Of a DNA stretch of 11,917 nucleotides, positions 1-5,789 are shown piece by piece. The notes below the pieces were generated by a model. It was not told the origin of the DNA, ran no database searches, and saw only the letters and a program-made list of their open reading frames with translations. The DNA comes from an uncultured Chloroflexota bacterium (GTDB lineage Bacteria > Chloroflexota > Chloroflexia > Thermomicrobiales > UBA6265): the NCBI GenBank assembly GCA_937901745.1, contig CALGSZ010000019.1:1-11917 (forward strand), given 5' to 3'. Every line of letters starts with the position of its first letter. The stretch's first letter is position 1. A program made the translations under genes and the position numbers.

Positions 1-3
1 CTA

Positions 4-38
4 CCCGCGACTCGCGGTTCCACGTGGGATGTCGCGGG
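4..38. repeat. Inverted repeat, 8-bp perfect arms
   Basis: CCCGCGAC at 4-11 is the exact reverse complement of GTCGCGGG at 31-38, separated by 19 nt. The loop contains a second perfect palindrome, CCACGTGG (20-27), and the right arm runs into a third, GGGCGCCC (36-43). The arms could form a GC-rich hairpin or cruciform. No T-tract follows, so a classical intrinsic terminator is not supported. In GC-rich DNA some such repeats arise by chance. The function is unknown. Confidence 0.5.
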
Positions 39-93
39 CGCCCAAGCAGTTGCATCGTCGTTGCGCCCGAGGCGCCCGGATAGCGTCGAGTAG

Positions 94-243
94 ATGCCCA
101 GGGGGACCGAAATGCTGGCTGACCAGCTGGAGCGCGTCGCGGTGAGCCAAGTCGTTTTCGTGCACTGGAGGGCGGGCGCGGAGGTCATGCTCAAGCCGGA
201 ACGGCTGGTTGGTGAGTCAGTTCTCATGGCGGGCTTGGGCTGA
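94..243 (+). CDS. Possible tiny ORF, 49 aa, unrecognised
   Basis: An ATG at 94 directly follows an in-frame TAG (91-93) and reads 49 codons to TGA at 241-243, with G/C-rich third positions. The peptide starts MPRGTEMLADQL and has a hydrophobic stretch, VAVSQVVFVHW, but no domain I recognise. A GGGGG run just upstream (within 99-105) lies inside the frame, so there is no proper ribosome binding site. It could be the degraded 3' end of an older gene at the cassette border, or chance coding. It is listed only because it is the sole candidate in the left flank. Confidence 0.15.
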   Translation: MPRGTEMLADQLERVAVSQVVFVHWRAGAEVMLKPERLVGESVLMAGLG

Positions 244-257
244 GCGCACACCCTGCA

Positions 258-267
258 AAGGCGCCTT
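258..267. promoter_or_regulatory. Perfect 10-bp palindrome in the vsr leader
   Basis: AAGGCGCCTT is perfectly self-complementary. Its centre lies 29 bp from the centre of the next palindrome (287-296), and both fall in the roughly 120 nt before the vsr start. A paired operator is possible. A chance occurrence in GC-rich DNA is also possible, and no regulator gene is seen in the window. Confidence 0.3.
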
Positions 268-286
268 CCGCGGGCAACCGATCGCA

Positions 287-296
287 GTTCGCGAAC
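287..296. promoter_or_regulatory. Second 10-bp palindrome in the vsr leader
   Basis: GTTCGCGAAC is perfectly self-complementary and sits 65 nt upstream of the vsr ATG. With the palindrome at 258-267 it makes two different symmetric sites within 39 bp. This could be a repressor site, or a methylatable site if the cassette methyltransferase recognises a CG-containing palindrome. Neither is shown by the sequence alone. Confidence 0.3.
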
Positions 297-344
297 GGGC
301 GTGCAAACCATCCCTTCCGTGCGCGCGCCTTCCCCTCGCAGGCC

Positions 345-350
345 TAATCT
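345..350 (+). promoter_or_regulatory. Possible -10 element for vsr
   Basis: TAATCT fits the TANNNT form of a sigma-70/SigA -10 hexamer and ends 11 nt before the ATG at 362. Transcription would start within a few bases of the start codon, giving a nearly leaderless mRNA. That agrees with the absence of a Shine-Dalgarno sequence before the ATG. No convincing -35 hexamer lies 16-18 nt upstream (around 322-328, GC-only sequence). This is a weak call. Confidence 0.3.
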
Positions 351-361
351 TTCGGTTCGGG

Positions 362-760
362 ATGGGACTTACGCGAAGCGAGCAGATGGCGCGCATCCGA
401 AGCCGGGACACGAAGCCCGAGTGGATTCTGCGCCGAGAGCTCCATCGCCGCGGCCTCCGCTACCGCGTCGCCCTACGTGTCGAGGGATGCCGGCCAGACA
501 TTGTGTTCCCCTCGAAGCGACTGGCCGTCTTCGTCGACGGTTGCTTCTGGCACGGCTGCCCAGACCATTACATCCGGCCCAAATCCAGCGTTGCCTTCTG
601 GGACGAGAAGCTCCGAGTCAACAGGAAGCGCGACGCAGCGCAGACCAGTCGATTGGAAGCAGCCGGCTGGACGGTAGTGAGGCTGTGGGAACACGAAGTG
701 ACCGCATCGCCCGAAAAGGCTGCCGACAGAATCGAGGCCCTGGTCCAAGCGCGCCGCTGA
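362..760 (+). CDS. vsr: Vsr very short patch repair endonuclease
   Basis: This is a mismatch-nicking endonuclease. Known Vsr proteins cut 5' of the T in T:G mismatches made when 5-methylcytosine deaminates, so methylated sites return to C:G. The 132-residue protein matches the family from end to end: TRSEQMARIRSRDTKPE (4-20), GCRPDIVFP with the catalytic-type Asp45, VFVDGCFWHGCPDH (57-69) with Asp59, Trp63 and His64, FWDEKLRVNRKRD (79-91), and GWTVVRLWEHE (102-112). Cys61, Cys66 and His69 lie in the zinc-site region. Asp59 replaces the His64 of E. coli Vsr, a substitution I believe is common in the family. E. coli Vsr is about 156 residues. The frame stays open upstream to a TTG at 209, but those 51 extra residues look non-coding, while homology starts right after the ATG at 362. 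No SD precedes it. The gene converges on the operon with 19 nt between stops, and its partner is the C5 methyltransferase. Confidence 0.93.
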   Translation: MGLTRSEQMARIRSRDTKPEWILRRELHRRGLRYRVALRVEGCRPDIVFPSKRLAVFVDGCFWHGCPDHYIRPKSSVAFWDEKLRVNRKRDAAQTSRLEAAGWTVVRLWEHEVTASPEKAADRIEALVQARR

Positions 761-779
761 ACGCGACCGAGCGCCGGAG

Positions 780-2027
780 CTATCCCAAGTCCACCTTGCG
801 AAGCGCGGCACGGATGGCCCGAGCGTAAGGCCTGGGCACCTTGCCGGAAAAGGTCAATACCTCGTCAGCGATCTGCTCAAACAGTTGATGCCGTTGACCA
901 TTGTGCGCCTGGGACAACGCCTCCGTCGCGATCCCGTTAATCGACAGGGGGCAAACCGACGGGAGGCTCACGGAACGGTGGATGCGCCAAACACCGTCAT
1001 CCGTCCTCTGGAGCGCCTGTTTAGCAGCCAGGTACCTGACGAAGCTGAAAAGCAGGCGTTCACGAGAGCGGGGGACTTGGAAGCCCCGGGCGGCGATCAG
1101 ATCGGGCAGATCGTCGTCGGCTACCGGTTGCTCCTCCTCAACCGTTTCGAGGATCACGCGTGGAAGGTCATCCAACGGGACGTCATCGATGTCCACGGCA
1201 GCCGTGGAGGAGGCAGCCTCGGCTGAACTGCTTGACGCCTCTCCTAGACCTTGGGCTTTGGTCTCCCGTTGGCTGACACCTGCGACACCAAGCGCGTCGG
1301 CGGCCTCTTCAGCTAGCCCGGCAAGAAGTCGCTCGCGGCCCGCCTGGTCGATCAAGTCCAAGCTCAGGAACGGCGTACGCCTCATGATGCGGAGCTGGAA
1401 ATCGCGCATCAAATCCTGATGCCGGTTTCCCGGCACTCGAGCAGCAACCTTCCTAAACGCATCCGCGATCGCCCGCGCCACTTCTGGATGCCCGGAGAGA
1501 CCGGGACGTTCCATGAGCTGAACCAGCGGATCCTCCAGATCCCACAGCGGATCTGGCACGTCTCGCTCCGGCGGCTCACCCAGAATTTCGACACGCCACC
1601 ACAGCCTGCGAAAGGCGTTTCGATTGACGTGGCCGAGGAAACGGTTGGGAGTTACCTTCGGAAACCGCCAGACGGCAACATCCGGCAGAAGACAACAGGT
1701 GATGAACGACCACATCTCGCGGGACGCCGCTTCATGGGGAGTGATGTCCATCTGGGAATGGAGCAAACCCGCCAGCTCGCGTTCGAACAAGGCAGTTCGC
1801 CGGGGCCGTCGCCCTGGAAATCCGTAGAGCTCGGCCAGATCGACGACCGCTGTCCGGAGCGCCTGCAGCTCGGCTTCAGTGACTTCCCTGCCCCCCACGG
1901 GCGGGAACACTTGCCGGGGATGGTGATACTGCACAAGCGATTCCGCGTGGGCTAGCCCGCCCGACTGCAACTCCTCCACGGTCGCCATCGCTGCCTCGTC
2001 TGGGATGCGTGGGTAGATGCGAGTCAT
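780..2027 (-). CDS. DUF6339-like cassette protein, last gene of the operon
   Basis: This 415-residue protein has no known biochemical role. The opening MTRIYPRIPDEAA, the segment FFPPVGG-like region near 40-46 (VFPPVGGREVT), and the block ITCCLLPDVAVWRFP (109-123) followed by LGHVNRNAFRRLWWR (131-145) look like the DUF6339 family as I remember it; the assignment is tentative. Residues 250-288 form a Ser/Ala/Asp-rich linker (SSSSAEAASSTAAVDIDD). Residues 288-350 (LPRVILETVEEEQPVADDDL onward, ending GVWRI) have the pattern of a small winged helix. A helical tail ends KVDLG. The start ATG overlaps the previous stop (ATGA), with AAAGG four bases upstream. Its place at the end of an R-M-like operon suggests a DNA-binding or regulatory accessory subunit; that is inference. 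No catalytic nuclease motif was seen. Confidence 0.85.
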   Translation of the reverse strand: MTRIYPRIPDEAAMATVEELQSGGLAHAESLVQYHHPRQVFPPVGGREVTEAELQALRTAVVDLAELYGFPGRRPRRTALFERELAGLLHSQMDITPHEAASREMWSFITCCLLPDVAVWRFPKVTPNRFLGHVNRNAFRRLWWRVEILGEPPERDVPDPLWDLEDPLVQLMERPGLSGHPEVARAIADAFRKVAARVPGNRHQDLMRDFQLRIMRRTPFLSLDLIDQAGRERLLAGLAEEAADALGVAGVSQRETKAQGLGEASSSSAEAASSTAAVDIDDVPLDDLPRVILETVEEEQPVADDDLPDLIAARGFQVPRSRERLLFSFVRYLAAKQALQRTDDGVWRIHRSVSLPSVCPLSINGIATEALSQAHNGQRHQLFEQIADEVLTFSGKVPRPYARAIRAALRKVDLG

Positions 2028-2914
2028 CGCGCCTTTAGGAACAGTGACTGCAGCTTTGCTTCGAAGCGGCTCGGATCATCCGCCAGAGATGCCGCAAGCG
2101 CACGGGGATCAGCTTGTGCGCCCCAGTTGAGCTCGATCATCGTCCGGATGACGCCACCCACAGAGTCATCCTCGAAGGAGGTGTACTGCCCAAGGAACTC
2201 TTCTTCACGGAGCGCGTTGGTTATGAGCGTACGTGCAGTATCGAACTTGACTTGGCGCCGAATGATTGCGGCGCCCTCATCATCCTCCCCGGTTACGGCC
2301 TGTCGGACTTCGCGGTTCTTGGAGTTCACTAGGAGACGAATGGATGCGCCCCAAGGCTCAGAATAGTCACGGGTTGGCCACGACAGGTACCAAGATGCAT
2401 CGCTTGGGACGCCTGGCAGCTCGCTGAAATCGACCACCGCGACGGGGAACCGTGCGGCGTCACCTTCGAGTATCACCCTGTCGCGAGCCTCCCAAACGAT
2501 GGCCCCATTAGCCGTGGGTGCCAACTTGGACGCGGGCTCGCCTCGGACCACTATCACCACGGTCTTGATCTGGAGGGTCCCGCCAACACGGAAGCGCGGG
2601 ACGGCGAGATCAACAGTGACCTGCTCGAGCTCGCTGAGGTCCTTAGTGATGAGTCGCGAGGTACCTCGGAGGCGCGTTGAGGACGACTGCCACGTACAGC
2701 CGACCCCGAGCTGGGACGTGCGCTCGAGATGAAGGGATCGGGCGACCAAGTCGCAGTCGAGATGCAACGTGCGCGAAAGCTGCAGGGGCGTTGCGGGGTC
2801 CCAGTCATGGTGTAGCTGCGGCAACGGCCCCCTGTCCGTCATCCACGCCGTGGCGCGTACCGCCTCCTCGGGAATGGTGAGGAAGGGGGGGCTCTGGCCG
2901 GCGCGAACCCTCAT
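2024..2914 (-). CDS. Uncharacterised cassette protein, 296 aa
   Basis: I do not recognise this protein. It is soluble-looking, with no signal peptide or membrane segment. The first two thirds alternate hydrophobic and polar residues as in beta-sheet proteins, for example VTVDLAVPRFRVGGTLQIKT (99-118), TVVIVVRG (118-125) and FPVAVVDF (156-163), followed by WYLSWPTRDYSEPWGASIRL (175-194). The last third is helical and acidic (REEEFLGQYTSFEDD, 236-250) and ends in a Leu-rich helix, KLQSLFLKAR. No nuclease, helicase, methyltransferase or zinc motif is visible. The ATG overlaps the upstream ATPase stop by 4 nt and is preceded by GAGG seven bases before it. Its own stop overlaps the DUF6339-like start by 4 nt. 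Such tight coupling implies it is made in proportion with its neighbours, so a structural or adaptor subunit for the ATPase encoded just upstream is a fair guess. Confidence 0.85.
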   Translation of the reverse strand: MRVRAGQSPPFLTIPEEAVRATAWMTDRGPLPQLHHDWDPATPLQLSRTLHLDCDLVARSLHLERTSQLGVGCTWQSSSTRLRGTSRLITKDLSELEQVTVDLAVPRFRVGGTLQIKTVVIVVRGEPASKLAPTANGAIVWEARDRVILEGDAARFPVAVVDFSELPGVPSDASWYLSWPTRDYSEPWGASIRLLVNSKNREVRQAVTGEDDEGAAIIRRQVKFDTARTLITNALREEEFLGQYTSFEDDSVGGVIRTMIELNWGAQADPRALAASLADDPSRFEAKLQSLFLKAR

Positions 2915-4755
2915 GCGTCGACCTCGAAATCAATGCGGACGACGGCATCCGGGATCGCGTCAACCTCCACGATCCAGTCTTCGTTCGGAGCCAAGCGAGC
3001 TTCGTCGCCGGCTATTTGGGTGCCGTCGGGACCCATCCAACGCCGGACCTGCGGGGTTTTCGCGCCAACCGGCGCCTCGGTTTCAACGCTCCCGCCATCA
3101 AGGACGACGACCATCGGTATCGCTCGGGCCGCGACTGGGCGCGTCGCGCGAACCTTGGCCCTGAGGACGACCTCTCCGTCCTCGGTTTCATGAGGCACAG
3201 CCGGCTGGACGATCTTCACGGGTGCCCTCGGCCGCGGCCCGCCACCGCCCGATGCCGGCTTCCGGGATGCGCCCGGGCCCTGGACGGTCGCGATCAGGCT
3301 TGCTAGTTCCTTCGCAAATGCACCCAGGGGCACCTCCTCCGCGTCAGTGCCGGCGGCCGGCATGGTCCGATCCGCGAAGGCCCTGAGCTTCGCCTTGATT
3401 TCGCGCTTGGCAATTCGGATGTAGCTGCGGTGGTGCGGGTGCGAGAGCCCATCGGGAACCCAGTCGTCATGGCTAGGCGGCTCGGCGTCGCGAAACACCT
3501 GATCCAGATTCTCCGCGCACCGGAACACACCGACGTATCCGAAGTTCGGTAGCGCGAGGTCAGGGCCACTGAGATAGGCCACTACGAGCTCGGCTTGGCG
3601 CATGAGCGCCGCGTGGCGGGGCGGCCCGCCCGCTTCCGGCGCCGCCAAGGCGACCTCCTTCGGGGGGACCTCCTCCAAGGGATGCAATTCGATCGCCAAG
3701 TGTCCGAGAAGCCTTTTCGGGCGCTGACTCCGAATCTCCTCGACCACCCCGTCCACGGCCGGCTCGATGGGATCTAGGCCGTCGAGCCGCCTTTTTGCGT
3801 TCACGAACGCACGCAGTCGCGTATCCGACTCGGGCCCTGGAATGGGAACTGCTGCGCCGTTTCGGCTGATGACCACTTGCATCGAGGGCGTCGGCGCGTA
3901 CAGCTTCGGCCAGAAATGCCATGCGACAGCCCGAGCCATGACCTCCATTGCGGCATCAGAATCGTCGCCTCCAGCATCGGGCTCGTCGGATTCGTGATCC
4001 TCGATATCGATTGTCAACCTCGGCGCTACGACGGCCACGGTGGTTCCGAACTCGCCCTTGGCCATGACTGGCAGGCCGATCGCCGCCGCCAGATCGTCGG
4101 CATCGTCGTCGAGAACGGGATCGACTATCCCATCGACGATCCTGCCCCACCAGTGTCGCCCCGTGAGCCTGCGCGACGTGCCGCCTCGGTGCTCGACGGA
4201 ATCCCGCCCAAGAGCAGTTGCCATGAGGCGACTCTGCTCGGATCCCGATTCGTCCCGAGTGCGCGTGTAGACGATGATCGCACGGGCACGGCTTACTCGG
4301 AAGAACGCACCTTTGCCGTATCCGAAGGATCCGGCCCCGTGCGCAGTGTCTGGGGGCTGCCCAATGTTGCGGACGAAATCAATGAAGTCGGTGGGACCGT
4401 CGACAACCGCGTCCGCTCGCAGGGGCCCCGCCAAGCCCTTGGTCTGCCGGTCGCTGATGGTCAGCAGCCGCGGCGATGCCACAAGCGCGCTCTCCACTGG
4501 TACGTCGTCTGGGGCGCCGCTGAATACCTCGCGACTAATCAGTTCAACCGCGCCCGGCTCTAGGTCGTCGCAGGTGATGGTTACGTCAACTGGCCGAATG
4601 CCCGGATCGGCCGCTGCGTCCCAACAGTTTTGAAGCGCTTCTCGGGCCAACAACTCCAGTGGATGGAGCGCAGGCCTTCCGAGCGTGTTGAGCACACCCG
4701 CAGCAGCGACGCTGCCGGTCGGGGAGTACTGCTCGGAAAAGCGTTCCAATGCCAT
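2911..4755 (-). CDS. Hsp90-like GHKL ATPase, second of two in the operon
   Basis: This 614-residue protein has a Bergerat-fold ATP site in its first 150 residues. REALQNCWDAA (38-48) carries the helix-1 Glu39/Asn43/Asp46 triad. LLTISDRQTKGLAGPL (97-112) is the Asp-containing N2 region. GAGSFGYGKGAFF (140-152) is the glycine-rich lid with the lysine. A long middle domain follows, interrupted by an acidic insert, DIEDHESDEPDAGGDDSDAA (about 250-269). A later block around HAALMRQAELVVAYL and GYVGVFRCAEN resembles the S5-like transducer region of GHKL proteins, which is my inference. It then gives way to a Pro/Gly/Lys-rich linker and a beta-rich C-terminal domain of about 100 residues. GHKL proteins of this type act as ATP-gated clamps or switches. 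It is clearly different from the ATPase at 8491-9738 in size and motifs. The ATG lies 2 nt after the nuclease stop with no clear SD, so translation is probably coupled. Confidence 0.9.
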   Translation of the reverse strand: MALERFSEQYSPTGSVAAAGVLNTLGRPALHPLELLAREALQNCWDAAADPGIRPVDVTITCDDLEPGAVELISREVFSGAPDDVPVESALVASPRLLTISDRQTKGLAGPLRADAVVDGPTDFIDFVRNIGQPPDTAHGAGSFGYGKGAFFRVSRARAIIVYTRTRDESGSEQSRLMATALGRDSVEHRGGTSRRLTGRHWWGRIVDGIVDPVLDDDADDLAAAIGLPVMAKGEFGTTVAVVAPRLTIDIEDHESDEPDAGGDDSDAAMEVMARAVAWHFWPKLYAPTPSMQVVISRNGAAVPIPGPESDTRLRAFVNAKRRLDGLDPIEPAVDGVVEEIRSQRPKRLLGHLAIELHPLEEVPPKEVALAAPEAGGPPRHAALMRQAELVVAYLSGPDLALPNFGYVGVFRCAENLDQVFRDAEPPSHDDWVPDGLSHPHHRSYIRIAKREIKAKLRAFADRTMPAAGTDAEEVPLGAFAKELASLIATVQGPGASRKPASGGGGPRPRAPVKIVQPAVPHETEDGEVVLRAKVRATRPVAARAIPMVVVLDGGSVETEAPVGAKTPQVRRWMGPDGTQIAGDEARLAPNEDWIVEVDAIPDAVVRIDFEVDA

Positions 4756-4757
4756 GG

Positions 4758-5789
4758 TCAGTGTGAGGATGTGCCGGCCAATTCGTGAAGCAGGCTATCC
4801 ACTTCCGAGTCGCCCAAGGGTGTTACTCCGACAGCATCCAGGTCAACGTCGTACCGAACGTTCGTTATGCCGTTCAATGGGACGTCATTCCTGATGCTGG
4901 TCCGACTCAGGCGGGGAAACGAGTCCGTCACCTGGATGACGCGGGTCTCGCGAAGCTCGAATGCCAGCTCTGGCGCAGCGGATCCCGGCGGCAAGCCGCG
5001 CTCGTCAAGTCCAGCGTACACCTGCTGGGCTGGCACACCAAGGTTCCGCAACCGGTCAATCAGGGCCTGAATGCTCAGTGGCCCGTCCGGTACTTGTTCC
5101 AAGCGCACCCAAGCGAGATAGAGAGCACCACCCTCCGGTGGATCGAGCTGCTCGAGGCCGTGGATCGCGCATCGACGCCCCTCCCGGGAAAGGGTCGCCT
5201 TGACCTCAAGGGCCGTCGAGCCTCGGCGGAGGTCGTGCCTCTGCCCCTCCCTTCCCGTCCAGAAATCCAGGCGGCGTGCGTCATCGCGGGAGACGACCTC
5301 GGCGACGTAATAGAGCTCAGCGACCAAAGCTCCCACCGCCGTGGCGCTTGGCGGCTTGATGCGGACGGGCCGAAGGAGCGCGCGCCACTCGTCGAGCACT
5401 GTGATGCACGCGTGGACCGGCTCGTCCGGATGGTTCACCGCAGCGTGGATCATGTCCAGCACCACGTCGTCAAAGAGGTCGCTGAGGCGGGGCAGTTCAC
5501 ACCGGACAGCCGCGTAGACCTTTCCTCCTGCTTCGCTCGGAACCTCGACGCGCTTGATAGTCACGCCCGCACTAAGGGAGTCCTCGGGAAAGTCCGCTTG
5601 GACAGGTATGAGGATCTGGCGGACCCCGTCACCATCGATCGCTTGGAGCAGCGGGCCGGCCTCAACCGAGTCCGAAAGTGGGAGCGTTGCGAACTGGGTG
5701 GGCTCACCAGCGCCGGAATGGAGCACGTTCCATCCCTCTTGGAGGACGAGCAAGCTGGTGGCCGGCTCGACGGGTTTAGCCGGCGCCAT
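4758..5789 (-). CDS. PD-(D/E)XK nuclease, DUF4420 family
   Basis: This is the predicted DNA-cleaving subunit. The 343-residue protein has the DUF4420 (PF14390) signature: an early helix with Glu158 (VAELYYVAEVV), then the core DFWTGREGQRHDLRRG with Asp186, then ALEVKAT with Glu195 and Lys197, the D...ExK arrangement of PD-(D/E)XK metal-dependent nucleases. IHGLEQLDPPEGG (209-221) and the strand LYLAWVRLE follow, both typical of the family. The frame stays open to 5855, but the 22 extra residues are Arg/Pro-rich and overlap the Z1 gene. The ATG at 5789 has AGAGG six bases upstream and begins MAPAKPVEP, so I use it. The gene then overlaps the Z1 3' end by 14 nt and ends 2 nt before the next ATPase. 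It probably cuts DNA lacking the cassette methylation, under control of the Z1 motor and the GHKL ATPases; this coupling is inferred from order and known families. Confidence 0.92.
   Translation of the reverse strand: MAPAKPVEPATSLLVLQEGWNVLHSGAGEPTQFATLPLSDSVEAGPLLQAIDGDGVRQILIPVQADFPEDSLSAGVTIKRVEVPSEAGGKVYAAVRCELPRLSDLFDDVVLDMIHAAVNHPDEPVHACITVLDEWRALLRPVRIKPPSATAVGALVAELYYVAEVVSRDDARRLDFWTGREGQRHDLRRGSTALEVKATLSREGRRCAIHGLEQLDPPEGGALYLAWVRLEQVPDGPLSIQALIDRLRNLGVPAQQVYAGLDERGLPPGSAAPELAFELRETRVIQVTDSFPRLSRTSIRNDVPLNGITNVRYDVDLDAVGVTPLGDSEVDSLLHELAGTSSH

Larger units (their letters stand above)
1..361. other. Left flank without a confident gene
   Basis: No recognisable protein is encoded before the Vsr start at 362. 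All three plus-strand frames from position 1 hit stops quickly: frame 1 at 91-93, frame 2 at a TGA near 142, and frame 3 near 81. No known domain is visible on the minus strand. The stretch contains one tiny ORF (94-243), an inverted repeat at the left edge (4-38), and two perfect 10-bp palindromes (258-267 and 287-296). It may be the border of the cassette plus the vsr leader. I see no tRNA end, direct-repeat attachment site or insertion-sequence end here. Confidence 0.6.

Noticed and set aside
209..361. N-terminal extension of the Vsr frame to a TTG start
   Set aside because: The 51 extra residues have no Vsr homology. The family begins just after the ATG at 362.
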